From assembly GCF_947242115.1 (NCBI RefSeq), contig NC_074716.1, positions 12,397,365-12,461,364 of the forward strand: 64,000 nt of DNA, in the 5' to 3' direction. Under the pieces are notes generated by a model that had not been told where the DNA came from, did no database searches, and was given only the letters and a program-made list of their open reading frames with translations. Both the position numbers and the translations under genes were made by a program. This document shows, in pieces, positions 10,501-29,115 of this stretch. The stretch's first letter is position 1. The number at the start of each line of letters is the position of its first letter. The stretch is from Biomphalaria glabrata. Taxonomy: Eukaryota; Mollusca; Gastropoda; Planorbidae.

Positions 10501-13500
10501 AAATAATGCTCAGACCTTCATCCTATTGCTAGGTGCTGGAAGTGATGCTGCATCATTAACAACGTCTGCTAAAAAAAGTGGCTCTGACTTTGTGATCAAT
10601 GGAGCGAAGGTAAGGCTCTCAAGTGACAGGAAGTAGGAAATTGAAGTTACTTTTGAGGGGCCAAATATTTAAAAAGTCATTTTTATTTAGCAGATCAATA
10701 TAATCTGAAGTAAAGAAATTTGTTGAAAAGTACTGTAACAAGGTGAAGTCACTGCTGCTTCTGAAAGTCAAAAAGAAATTATGGGGTTCTGAATCTTCAC
10801 TTATTTTTAATTAACATCTGTTACATGTATAAATTATCTTTCATGAGCCAGTTAGGCCTAGCTGTGAATGCTGTTTATGGTGAAAACTTGAACTAGATAT
10901 CTAGAATAATGTGTTTCCTTCTGCATTAGCTAAAAATGGCTTGGAAACTTCTTGTGATGTCATAATGTACATCTAGAATAGTAGGGGAATACTGGGCTGA
11001 GAAAACTGTTTAAGGTGCTGTGAAGATAGAATTGGGGTTCATTTTTAATTCATATGATCAGTTTGGATTAGTAAATCTAATGTATAAGTTTGGCTTAGTA
11101 AATCTAATGCATATGAATTGAATAGTTATTATTCAAAGATATAGCTATACTCTGTGAATTTATTTTGTTAAAGTGTTAGAATTTTAACTTGTGGATTATA
11201 TTTTTGCTTCATTGATTAAGAAGTTGTATTGTCTTTTATTTTTAAATTAACCTTTCAAACTAATGCATAATTTTTTAGGCCTACAATTAAAAATTAGTAA
11301 TAACAAATTATAACCAGTCATGTGTTTAGAAGACACAAATTAGTACAAAAACAATATGCTTGTGAGGTACAGTGCAAGATTTCATATTTTGTTTCTTTCT
11401 CCAGGCATTTATCAGTGGCGCAGGCAAGTCAGATGTCTATGTTGTTATGTGCAGGACAGGAGGAGGGGGAGCCAAAGGTATATCCTGCATACTAGTAGAA
11501 AAAGGAACACCTGGACTATCATTTGGGAAAAAGGAGAAAAAAGTGAGATATTTGACAAGATTATTGCATAATTGAAGACTGAGTAACAAGTTAAAGTAAT
11601 GACTGTTAGAAAATGAATTGCAAGCTATAAGTTTTTTGTGTTCTTAGGTTTTCAATTCTTGAAATGTCTGACTGAAAAGCTATCACAAATGTTCAGAATT
11701 AAGGATATTCTTTCTGGTGTATTTGTAGATCTTTGTGATGTCTTTCAAGGATTTTTTGACACATCTAAATGTATACAAATAAGTAGAACAAATTTCCATG
11801 TTTGATGTATCAACAGTTTTTCATAGAGAAAACATTGGCCATGAGTACAAATGATTTGTAAAGCTGCAGAATTTACTGGTAGAGATGTAATTAGCATTAA
11901 GAACAGTAAATGAAATGTTCTCTTATGACACTCAAAACTAAGAGTAAAATAGATCTCCTCACTCTAAGATCAGAAACAACTTTTTATGAACTGTCTTTTA
12001 TTCACAACTATAATAGATGATTCTAAGTACATATACACTCAACAATGCAGCTTGATTAATTGTGACCTGTAAAATTGTGTTGATCCTTAAATACCCTCTG
12101 CATATGATATCAAATCTTGATACATTTTAAGCTATAATTTGTTTAATTAAGCACACCAAAATTATCTCAAGTTTAGTTATTGTAAAAAGTGATCAAAATC
12201 AAAGAGGAAATATATAAAGCTTAAATTTAGTCTACTTTCTAATCAATTTTTGCGCACACTTTAAAAAATAGTTTTAGATTTAGAACATGTAAAGAATAAA
12301 TGAGCATTATCTGTTCTTTCCATTAACACCTAGGTAGGTTGGAATACTCATCCAGCCTGCATTGTGTCTTTTGATGACTGCCATGTGCCTCAGAGTAACT
12401 TGATTGGTGAGGAGGGTCAGGGATTTACTATTGCCATGAAAGGTTTGAATGGAGGACGCCTGAATGTTGGTAAGAATATAACTATTATTTTTTTAAGAAT
12501 GATCTTTTGTGTTTTATTTTTATTTATGCTAACAAATATATATGTCTGAATTTTATGTTTTTTCATTTTTTTTATGTTTTCTCTTTTGGTTTGTAAAATG
12601 AAAGTTATATTGATATGCTTACTATAGCTATACAATGCTGTGAGCATTTTTCAACATGTTTGACTCTGTTCCTTTCTTGCAGCTTCCAGTTCACTTGGTG
12701 CAGCCCACGCCTCAATAGAAAAAGCAAGAGATCATTTAAAAGTCAGGAAACAGTTTGGAAAAACATTAGAGAACTTTCAGGTTTGCATAAATATTGTTGT
12801 AATAAATTTTAAACTTTTATTTTTTTTGAAAGGAAAATAATTTTTTTGATAATGAAGAAATTTAAATAAAATTTCAAGAAAACAGAAGTAAGTACATAGG
12901 ACATAACTATCATTTAAACAAGGATTATTAGTTTTAAATCAACATCATTCTCGTACAAAAAATGTTTTAAAAAATAATTTTTCTACAGTATTTGCAATTT
13001 CGGCTTGCAGAAATGGCAACTCAGCTGCTAGCTTCACGTCTCATTGTTAGGAATGCTGCTAGAGCTTTGGATAATAGTGATCCATCATCAGTAGCTTTGT
13101 GTTCTATGGCAAAACTTTTTGCCACTGAAGAATGTTTTAAAGTAAGTTTGTTTTCTTCTACTGTAGTGAGAATAAATTGTAGGACAGTCAAACCTATCTG
13201 CTACCTAGTTATACTAGAAAGTAATTTACAACTCAACTGTGATACATAGATCTTTATATATGCTTCGCCTCTTTTGCTTCCAAAACTTACTTATGTTTCT
13301 ACAGAGAATTGGAATAATGTAAAGGTCACATTTGATTACATCACATCCTAATAAGTATTTATCACAAACTGCAACAACACATGATCATGTAATATAAACA
13401 TATATCCCATTCTTCCCTTTGAAGTTATTATCATTGATATCAGCATGGAACCTTAACAATTTGACTCCTTCTGGTTGTCTTGACTGGTATCATTAAACCT

Positions 13501-14839
13501 TTCTTAATTTTAGCTCTACGGCTGTTAGGTTTAGTAGTTCTAACAATTGTTTGTTCAGTATCTTCATAAACTCATCAAGCGGTGACAACATAGGTCGCAC
13601 TGCAATACTCTTTTGAAATTTCTTCTGTAAACAATACAGGAAAAGTAAAGTTCCCCTTTCAGACCTTGTGGTCTATAGGGCAGATGATGTAAAGGTCATC
13701 TGATTCTGTGGCCTACCGTTAATGAGGGTGTCATGTGGCCAGCACAATGACCATCCGCCTTTACTTTTCCCCAACTAATGTCAGGTACCCATTTGAGCAG
13801 GATGGACTCAGAGGCGCCCGAAGATCCCGAAATTAAAAATCCCAGGGTTTGAACCCCGGTTTGGAAGTCAAAGCGCTTTACCGCTCAGCCACTGCACCAC
13901 CTAACTATGCAGGACATAAAACAAAATGGCTACCTGGTCTTGTAATATGTGCTTTCATTACGCTGGTTCTGTGTTCAAGCAATGCCTGCTGCCATCTTGC
14001 ACAAAGTTTGGGCTAGGATGTAATCATTTTCAGTTCTGAAAGCACATCCAAAAATCAGCATTAAAACAAACAAAACAAGACACACGTTTCTACTTTGTAA
14101 CAGTGTTCTATTCAGCATCTTGTATCAGTGAGTTGTGTACATGAGAAGATCTAGTTTAGTTTTGCAGAGCCTGTATGTAGCTCACAATGTTCACTTTGTG
14201 TGTGTACTTTTGATTCAATAGTTTCATGTCTTGCAGATCTGCAATGATGCTTTACAAATGTTTGGAGGTTATGGATACTTAAAAGATTACCCTGTCCAGC
14301 AGTACATGAGGGACACTAGGGTACACTGTATTCTTGAAGGTAGTTTTTATTATAATCATACATAATGTGCTTTATAATGAAAGGTTGTTACTATATTAAA
14401 GAGGTTATGTGGTATTAACTGAATTGTAACTAAACAAAATGGCAAAGATGAGCTTGGTTTTATTTTCTCCATACATGATAGCTATGTTGTACCACAGTTC
14501 ACTTGAAGAGCTTGCTAATGATAAGTATTTGTTATGGCATAAGTCAACTCAAATGGCACATGCACCAATCTTGGCCTTACTTTTGTCTGTGCTTTGTCTT
14601 CACTAATACTACCTCTATCTCAAAGCATTCCAGGTTTTATTGCTTCATATTTTGTGAAGCTATTCTTATTAACCCCTCCCCCCTAAATACTGGATCAATA
14701 GCATGTCATACGAATTTATTGCAAACTTGTATTTTTGTGTATGTATAATTTTCATGGTTTTTATACATTCTTTTGTTCTGCAGGCACCAATGAAATAATG
14801 AGATTGCTTGTAAGTCGAGACCTTCTGACTGATAGATGA
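7546..14839 (+). CDS. ACAD8: Isobutyryl-CoA dehydrogenase, mitochondrial (ACAD8)
   Basis: FAD enzyme of valine catabolism in the mitochondrial matrix, oxidising isobutyryl-CoA to methacrylyl-CoA. Exons: 7546-7657, 8154-8254, 9142-9311, 9430-9539, 10533-10609, 11405-11542, 12334-12469, 12683-12780, 12989-13141, 14237-14339, 14784-14839. These give 417 aa; human ACAD8 has about 415. The start is chosen because exon 1 encodes a basic, acid-poor leader ([17 protein letters not shown]) typical of matrix targeting and then LTGSCID, which joins in phase to SHGLDEEQ, matching LTSCIDPSMGLNEEQ in the human protein. Visible landmarks are the FAD/substrate segment [34 protein letters not shown], and the C-terminal ILEGTNEIMR holding the presumed catalytic glutamate (LEG). 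The frame is intact. Introns hold little except a SINE near 13.6 kb. An upstream acceptor at 7498 suggests a non-coding first exon. Confidence 0.96.
13641..13901 (-). mobile_element. tRNA-derived SINE (family A, copy 1), ACAD8 intron 9
   Basis: On the minus strand: an A-box-like GTGGCTGAGCGGTAAAGCGC, a B-box-like GGGTTCAAACCC, then a body with GATTTTTAATTTCGGGATC and ACCCTCATTAACGG, ending AACTTTACTTTT. Further minus-strand copies lie at 15611-15876, 18746-18977 and 43554-43796. All are antisense or intergenic relative to nearby + genes. Confidence 0.8.
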
Positions 14840-15520
14840 TTTAAAAGAAAGCAGACATAGTTGTAAGAATAAAGAAGTTAAGTACTCAGAGATAGTCCCC
14901 ATGTAAATTTGTGTTAAAATACTGGTAATTACTGTTTAAAAAAAATGTAACAGAATAACTGTCATGAATGTAGTTGTATATTTATAATTATTTTTTCTCA
15001 ACTTGACATGATTGAAGAATACAATACTGTTAACAATGAGCGGCAATTCATGTACATTATTACATTACTTCATTTTTGTTTTATAGGTCCTGGGTTTTAG
15101 GTTAACATTAAAGAAACTTTTTTCACTGGGCAGCTATGCTCAGAATAAACTGATAGTCAATATGTTGTTTACCAGTGTTCAGTGATGGCCTGCTGGTCAT
15201 TATCTACTCAAAGTAGCTTCATGGTCTCATAGAGTCTCATTGCATCTTCTGACACAGTCTTGTTTCAGGTAGAAAATGTCTTCTTTTTTTTTTTACTGTA
15301 TGCCTAGAGATTTTTCTCTGTCCTTCAGTTTAAAGTTGTCCATCAAGTAAATCCTCTTTAAAAAAAAAACATGACATTAAAAAATCATGCCATTTTTTTC
15401 TATGTTCTTTATATCCAATTTGTATTAATATGTAAGTGGCAGATTTATTTTTGCCCAACTGACCTAATTTTATGATACCGGTTCAGTTATTGTATACACT
15501 TATGTAATAAAATACTCTAT
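14840..15520 (+). other. ACAD8 3' UTR with two poly(A) signals
   Basis: AATAAA at 14868-14873, only 29 nt after the stop, and again at 15506-15511. The second is followed by a T/GT-rich stretch (TTGTGTTGTATTC) that could act as the downstream element. Either may be used; the longer form seems likelier. Confidence 0.5.
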
Positions 15521-15610
15521 TGACATTGTCATATGATATTGTGTTGTATTCATTTTCACCTTGTATATATGGAATTGTTTGTTGAATGAAAGTGAAACCA
15601 GAAAAATAAT

Positions 15611-15876
15611 AGTAAGTACCCCTTTCAGACATTGTGATCTATAGGGAAAATAATTAAAAGTTCATCCATTTTTATGAACTATGGTTAACAAGGGTGTCAT
15701 GTGACTAGCACAACCAATCACCTTCACTTTCCCCAACTAATGTCAGATACCCTTTAGAGTTGGGTGCACTCCATAGTGTCCTAAAAATCCTAAAATTTAA
15801 AAGCCCACTTTTTCACTGAGAACCTGAGGGCCATCAGTTTGGAAGCCAGGGACTTAACCACTTGCCATCTCACCTC
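15611..15876 (-). mobile_element. tRNA-derived SINE (family A, copy 2, diverged)
   Basis: Recognised by CCCCTTTCAGACATTGTGAT, AAGGGTGTCATGTGACTAGC and CCCCAACTAATGTCAGATAC on the plus strand (element is on the minus). The tRNA-like head near 15830-15876 is more decayed than in the 13.6-kb copy. Confidence 0.75.
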
Positions 15877-15939
15877 TGACTTAATGTAATAAATTGTTAT
15901 TTATTTACTTGAAACTGATTTTTAAAAATTATATTCATC

Positions 15940-16250
15940 TCGTTTCTGCCTGTGGTATCTTCTGGCGGATAGGCCAGCAACTAGCTTCCTCCAGCCATCT
16001 TGGTTCTGGGCGAGTCTCTCCAACTGTCCCCACGTCTTGCTCATCTGCTTCCAAATTGCGGCAACATGTATTCCTTAGCCTTCCCCTCTTTGTCTTTCCT
16101 TGTGGGTTCCAGACTTGCTTTGTTATGTTGGAATGTGACGGATGTGACCTATCAATCTACAGCGTCTCTGAAGGATATCTTCTTCAATGGGCTGCTTCTT
16201 TAGGACAGTGCCAAATCCAGCTTAGAAAGGAGGGTTGGGCGTAGGGTTAG
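15940..16250 (-). mobile_element. RTE-like LINE 3' fragment
   Basis: Minus-strand reading gives degraded pieces of the RTE C-terminus: NPQGKTKRGRLRNT, a WRR-like segment, LEAD and a TVGE/QLER segment. A related fragment is at 33134-33531. Frames are broken. The apparent + frame here (15894-16244) is only the shadow of this LINE. Confidence 0.75.
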
Positions 16251-17085
16251 CTACAGAAACACCAAGCTTATCAAGAATAAACTGACATTTGTAACTGTCT
16301 GTTGCTTTCATTTACGAGCACTTAATATTGCATATTTGGTGAAAGGAAAACAATGAAAAAAGTCTCAGGCTAATAATGTTTTTCTCGCCTGTATTGAAAT
16401 ATTTTTTTAAACTGCTATCATCTACTATTATAAGAACATTTGGAATCAGCTAATTAAAATTATAAATGCAATTTCAAAAGTATGAATAAATGTATCAATT
16501 TTTTTTTTCTTTTATGAAATCCCTTCCTCCTACAAGAACTGCTACATCTGGCGACTGTATCATATATATATATCAAATAAATATACAGGATGTGTATAAC
16601 TAACCAAATGTCTAATTTATGATACTTTAAAGAATGAAAAAAAAGGGTGGGGATGTTAAAAGTTTGTGTGTATCTGAATTGGTAGAAAAAAATAATTGTT
16701 GCATTGGAAGAAAAGGTTGGTCACTCCTGTACTAGATAGTACAACTGAAGATGACTTTTGCTATTTTTCAGGACTATATATTGCTTTGATAATCTATTAA
16801 TGATTTAGAAAGGCTTGATCTAATCAGCAACTTGAGAAAAATTGTTTTTTAAATCAATGAGTTCCACTTGTATATTACTAGGCATCTTCAGCATGTTTCA
16901 TTCAATAAGTGACAATGTACTCTGTCATTGGCTTGATCTTTAACCCATTCACTTGTTCTTTTAAATGTGGACATTGACTAAAATCCTTGTTTTCTGAGAG
17001 ATAAACAGTTTTTACTTCTTTTTGAATCATCTGATTTCTAAACTTGGAAACTATTCAACCTTGACCTGCTATTAGGTCATTGAGA
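16251..17085. other. Intergenic, nothing recognised
   Basis: AT-rich DNA with a short (TA)n near 16560 and no frame, repeat end or motif I can support. Confidence 0.4.
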
Positions 17086-17089
17086 TTTC

Positions 17090-17290
17090 TGGTAACATCA
17101 ACCATCCATCCCAGTGACACAACAGCCCATGGAGGGCCCAGGCCTGCTCCAGAACATCTTTACATTCTGATCTATCCTGGGTTTTACATCTCCATGCTTG
17201 CACTCTTAGCTGTTGGAGATCTGCCTCTACATCAAGTCACCGTAGTCATGGTCTGACTTTGGGACGCCTGCCTTTTGGTTTTTGCGATGG
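17090..17290 (-). mobile_element. LINE 3' coding debris
   Basis: On the minus strand: PKGRRPKVRP, then EADLQQLRVQAWRC and KDVLEQAWALHGL. This resembles the C-terminal GRP...W.D...D...DR..W pattern of LINE reverse transcriptase proteins. No intact frame. The next 900 bp (17291-18200) contain nothing I recognise. Confidence 0.55.
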
Positions 17291-18204
17291 CTGGTAACAT
17301 CACCTAAAAATTTATAAATTGATCCCATGGAATTGTTCTTTCCTCTAGAAGCTCATCTTTCTTAACTAGAAAATCTTGTACAATATACTTGGTTTTTTTT
17401 TTTTTTTTGGTTAATTTGTCCTCTGAAAGCCTATACATCTCACAATGAAGGATTCCACACATAAACTTTTGGTGTATAATGCAATATTTCAGAAGAGGAT
17501 GGCCTAAAAACCTCCAAACAAGATTACAGTTCTTGCAATTACACGAGTCATGGATGGTGTTCCATTAGCATGGAAAGTTTTATTGATTTTCTTGACAAAG
17601 CTAAACTTTCTCACATGTCAGACCCTCTGTTTTTTTTTTCCATGGAGTGACTGAAATCCAATAACCATTCCTCTTATTAAAAGCCTCACTAATGTGAGCA
17701 GATTCGTCCAAGGTTAATGAAAAGAAAGAAAAGGAAGCGTCTTCAGTTGTTCATCATGAGAAAGTTTTTCAATGTATCTTGTCATTGTCTTGAGAAAACT
17801 TGTTTATTTACCTTTCAATACTTTCATCACCAATACAAACTTGGTTTAACAATTTCTTCCCCGACATGCTTTTTTATCAACTCGCTCTGTCTGTCTGGTA
17901 AAAAGTTTGTACACATTATTTTTCCCACACCCTATATGGGAGGGATCAAGCTGAAATTTAGCACAATTATTTCTTTCACCTGACAATGCAAAATTTAAAA
18001 AAAAAAATAACCAATCAGTTAACTAGTGGAAATAAATTATTTTGTTAGGTATCTCAAACAAGGGAAAGAATTTGTACTGAAAGGGTGGAATAAGTGAATT
18101 AGTCCCCTTTATAGGTCGTCTTAAATCTTAGTGAACACAACATGAAAAATAGACTATAGAAACAATAGATACCGGTAGCTATACAATCTTCCATGTTCAT
18201 AGGC

Positions 18205-18290
18205 TCTCCACTAGCAGAGTGGTTACCTGTTGGCTTGAGAAACCTGAGAAGACTTGAGCCATGAGTTCAAATTCAGGTTGTTCCCTTCCT
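18205..18290 (+). mobile_element. tRNA-like SINE head fragment
   Basis: A-box-like AGCAGAGTGGTTACCTG and B-box-like GAGTTCAAATTCAGG are spaced as in a tRNA gene. A cloverleaf does not form and there is no CCA-compatible acceptor stem, so it reads as a SINE head rather than a tRNA. Confidence 0.4.
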
Positions 18291-18567
18291 TTTATTTTTA
18301 TAAATGCTTTTTGATTGTTAGTCTGATCCAAACTGATACAACTATGCTTAATATAAGTTTTGTTGTTTTTTTTAAGTATTTTTTATTTTCTTGTTCTATT
18401 TTTCTGGTATATTGTGTGTCACTTGACGCATGCACCATAGTTTGGCCATTCCTGATCTAGAATTTTAAAAATTTGTTTGGCAAGCAGTTTTTCACTTAAG
18501 AACAGAAGATACTGAAATAATTACAAAATCGTAAATGAGTTGTACTAATTTCCTTTTTAAATACATT

Positions 18568-18722
18568 AGTATAGCGCATTCTATGACATGATTAGTGCCC
18601 TTTGGTTCAATCTTTTTCGTAAACCTGTGAGAGAGTGGATATCTGAGTTGGGTTTCCATGCTGCACTCAGCAGACAGAGTTGGTAGCCAAAGTTCTTTAT
18701 GTCACTCAGCCATATAGCCCTT
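18568..18722 (-). mobile_element. SINE family B, diverged copy
   Basis: Aligns by eye with the minus copy at 42398-42616: TATAGCGC...TTTGGTTCAAT...GTGGATATCTGAGTTGG...TGCTGC...CTCAGCAGACAG...TGGTAGCC. It ends about 20 bp before a family A SINE. Confidence 0.5.
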
Positions 18723-18745
18723 TAAAATCCAGCCAAAAAAAACAA

Positions 18746-18977
18746 CACACTTTCAGATCTTGCGTTCTAGATTAAGTAGAGATCTTTTTCTATGGTCAAC
18801 GTTTAAAGGGGGTGTCATGTGGCCAGCACAATGACTGGGCTCATTTTCTTTCCCCAACTTAAGTCAGATACTTATTAAAGTTGGGTGGAAATTCAAAAGC
18901 CCAGTTTTTCAATGATATTGAAGCTAAGCCTCCAAGTTCACAAGCCAAGCGCTTTAACATTCAGCTACTATGCCCTT
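18746..18977 (-). mobile_element. tRNA-derived SINE (family A, copy 3)
   Basis: Shows GGGTGTCATGTGGCCAGCAC and CCCAACTTAAGTCAGATAC on the plus strand and the head AAGCGCTTTAACATTCAGC near 18945-18965 (minus orientation). Confidence 0.75.
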
Positions 18978-19328
18978 AAAATCCTATTCACCTACTTAAT
19001 AACTAGATCATGGGAAACAAGATCCCTATCAGCAACTCACTGTTATCTTAATTTCAGCTCATAGCTTGTGTTTTTGTTGTACGAATAATGTACATCTTAT
19101 AATAAGACTTAATTCTTTAACAAAAGTTTCATAAAAACCATTTAAGACAATCAATGGTAGCAAAGTCTTGACACTTTGTTATAAGAATTCAACCGTCTTC
19201 TAAACAAGCTTGCAAAAATTGTATCCTTACTCAATATTATTGAATTTAGAAAAGATTTTCTCTAATTCAATATGGTTTCATTCTCTGGACTGGGAAGTAG
19301 CAAATATGTTTTAAAGAGCAGACATTAA

Positions 19329-19423
19329 CCCTTAAAGTGCTGAGCTGTTTAACAATGAGTGCATACGAAATGGAATTACAATTCTGGCGTTTAGAGGCTA
19401 AACTACCACACACATTTTAAGGG
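19329..19423. mobile_element. Tiny piggyBac-like MITE (95 bp)
   Basis: Flanked on both sides by TTAA (19325-19328 and 19424-19427). The ends CCCTTAAAGTG and CATTTTAAGGG are near-perfect inverted repeats. A TTAA duplication with CCCTT-type ends is the piggyBac signature. No coding content. Confidence 0.65.
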
Positions 19424-19429
19424 TTAAAT

Positions 19430-19970
19430 AATGAAAAACAAAAACATCTAAGGATTTACAAACTTTAATTACCAAGAAAAAATGTTTATATTGCCCTCAG
19501 AAAACATATTTCCAATTTCACAATCCCACATAATGAAAAGAACAATCCCTCTATGCATTTGAAAAAAAAAACAAAAAACTACTAACTTACAAGTACAAAA
19601 TCATAATATCATGAAATGATGACATCAAATTCTGTTTTACAGCCTTTAAAAAAAAACAATTGAGCAAATGAACATTTTAAGGTTGGACAATTAGTTGTAA
19701 CAAAAAAGAAAAAAAAAGTGATGGTATATGAAAAACAAAAGAGACTGGTTATTGTACTAGAGAGCAGACACACACACACACACTTCTGCTAGTGAGATTA
19801 AGAATAAAATGGAATGGAACATTATGAGATGTGTTGAATTACATATTTTACCGCTAAAATATTGATTCTTAAAATAAAGGCTATTATAAAGTGATGTAAT
19901 AGGTTTAGTAGTAATGAAGCATTGTTTTCTTTAATTATATATATATAATAAATATATAAAAATATATAAG
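19430..19970. other. AT-rich intergenic with short repeats
   Basis: Contains A-runs, (CA)7 near 19768 and (TA)n near 19939. No gene recognised; a minus-strand frame at 19822-20121 overlaps LINE debris and low-complexity DNA. Confidence 0.4.
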
Positions 19971-19974
19971 ACTT

Positions 19975-20245
19975 CAGCAACACTGACCTCCTGCAAAGAA
20001 CTAACCAATCTCCCATAAAAGAAGAAATCAGAAAGAGAAGATTGGGTTGGATTGGGCACATTTTGCACAAAGCATCAACTAGCATTACAAGGCAGGCAAT
20101 AAAGTGGCACCCACTAGGCAAGAGAAAAAGAGGACATCATAAAACCACCTGGCAACAGAAAGTAGATGCAGACACAGGGGACTATGGAGGTCTAAGGTTG
20201 GCAGCACATACTCCCAATGATGGGCTGTAAGTATAAAACACTTCA
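19975..20245 (+). mobile_element. RTE-like LINE C-terminal fragment
   Basis: The plus strand reads LLQRTNQSPIKEEIRKR, GWIGHILHKASTSITRQAI and KWHPLGKRKRG, then TTWQQKVDAD, the conserved C-terminal end of RTE-clade LINE proteins (consensus WIGH.LRK....I.RQAL.WNPQGKRKRGRP..TW). 5'-truncated, partly open (20042-20230). Confidence 0.8.
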
Positions 20246-20607
20246 CAATGGATTTCTCATATTTGAGTTTTCAGACTGAAGCCAAGGGAAGGCAGTTTTC
20301 TAGTTTATATACTGTAGAATGAGCCATGATGTTAAGAAATTATAAGAATAATGAAATAAAATAATATGTGATTCATTTGAATGAACACAACAGCACAATT
20401 TATGTCCTTTTTTTATATAGTTGTAGATTATATTTGTTCATAGCAAAAGCATAATTTAAAAGGCACACCAATACAGTAAAATGGTAAACATACAGTTTTT
20501 TAAAGTTACGCTGATGTGAATGATCCAAAATAAAATCTAAAAGAAACAAATTGAATAGTGTCTATGTTTTTGAAACAGCAAAAAAATCAAAATATGATGT
20601 AAGCATA

Positions 20608-20613
20608 TTTATT
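20608..20613 (-). terminator. Candidate GFUS poly(A) signal
   Basis: AATAAA on the minus strand, about 240 nt past the GFUS stop codon, in an A/T-rich 3' UTR. Confidence 0.4.
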
Positions 20614-20853
20614 TAAAAAGAAAAAAAAGAAACATTAGATAAACGCTTGTCAAGTTCTATGATTCATTTCAGAGTACTTCATGGTGCTTTAAAGTAACAA
20701 GACTGAGATTGCTGTGCCCCTTACAAAAGCAGTTTTAAAATGATATATGTGATACAATATAAATAGTTGATCATGAAAAAAAAAAAATCAAAACCCCAAA
20801 AGATGCGTGTCACAAATATGGATTCAGTGTGGACCTATGGGGAGCATGATCTG

Positions 20854-27818
<6,965 letters not shown>

Positions 27819-28189
27819 TCATCTTCAGCTAGAAATATAAAATATCTGCTGCCAACATGCTATTAAGAGACTTGTTAGAGTCACATGGTATAGAGATGTT
27901 TCTTCAAAACTCTTTCTTTACAAGTTCTTTTTCCTAGCTGTTATTTTCATAATTGTTGAAATCCTGTGAGTAGGGACAGTGAAGAAACATACAAATTTCA
28001 GTCATCAATGTTCTTGTAACTGGTCTTTCGTTTCAATTTCATTTCAATCATTTAAGTATGTAAATATTTTCACCCTAATAATTTACAATATAAAAAAAAA
28101 TAATTTTAATTTGAAAGCTTCCAATAAAGGTGGAGGATTTAATCCTATATTATAATTAAAGATTTTATATATTTGAAAATTATGGTTTT

Positions 28190-28500
28190 AGGGTTGGCTA
28201 TTTTACTTTTTAATCTTTCACCTAGGAGTGTTTCTAAGTTTAGTGATTTTTACCAATGATTTTACTCTAGTTAAATATGAATATTTTATTAGTGACAAAC
28301 CTCAAACTATATTTTGGGTCTCCTCTAGTTTCTATATATGTTTCTTGAGTTGCAGGATAGCAAACAGAGGAACCATATTCTAATATCGATCTAACCAAGG
28401 TAAAATAGCATATGTTGTTGTTTGATGTGAAAAAGTTCATTTCAATAAACCTTAATGCCTTGTTTAATTTCTTAATTATTTCAATATAATTTACTAAATA
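28190..28500 (-). mobile_element. CR1-like LINE fragment
   Basis: Shares AGTTTCT...GTTTCTTGAGTTG, AAACAGAGGA, ATATTCTAATAT and CTAACCAAGGT(A/T)AAATA with the minus-strand LINE at 58740-59570, whose reading is a reverse transcriptase C-terminus. More decayed here. Confidence 0.65.
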
Positions 28501-28672
28501 ACAGAGAATAGAAGATTTCTACATTAAAAATATCTGTTGTCAGATAACTTAAACATTTAAAACTTAAACATCTACCAACTTTACATCCTAAAATTTATGA
28601 TATCTTAAAATCAAAAGATTTCTCATTCTTTTTACTTCTCTCACTATATTCAAATACTAAAAACAGGGGCGT

Positions 28673-28812
28673 AGCTAGGAATTTTTCATCATCTGGGGTC
28701 CCGGAAGCATGACATCTTTGGGGGCCCCATGCATTTTGCGTAATATTTAATGTAAAGAAACACTCATTTGGGGACCCCCTCAAGTGGGGGCCGGGGGGGA
28801 TTTTCAAATACA
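28673..28812. mobile_element. DNA-transposon terminus (CAGGGGCGTAGC type)
   Basis: AACAGGGGCGTAGCTAGG begins a 140-bp GC-rich patch (GGGGTCCCGG, GGGGGCCCC, GGGGGCCGGGGGG) in AT-rich DNA. CAGGGGCG-type ends are common in hAT-like elements. The far end is not found. Confidence 0.4.
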
Positions 28813-29115
28813 TAGTACACATGTCTTACTGTATAAAATAATGATGCATGAATACATCTGACCCTCTGAGGCCATCAATAAGTTTGTTATAATTATAGTC
28901 AATTGTCTGATGATGTATTTCAATAATAACTTCCTTTATAATTACTTTGTTTTGTTCTTGTTTATTTTTTTATCTTTGATTTATTACTCAAACTAAAATT
29001 AAATTTATAAATTATTAGATCTAGACTAGATATTCTATAACTATAAATTAGTATAAATATAATCTTCTTATATTATAAATAAGCCTACTACTTATAAAGA
29101 TCTAAATATATATAT

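Noticed and set aside
13780-13900. tRNA gene suggested by B-box-like GGTTCAAACCC
   Set aside because: No cloverleaf or acceptor stem; the same sequence recurs in four SINE copies.
15894-16244. 116-aa protein-coding gene on the plus strand
   Set aside because: Antisense shadow of an RTE-like LINE fragment; the real similarity is on the minus strand.
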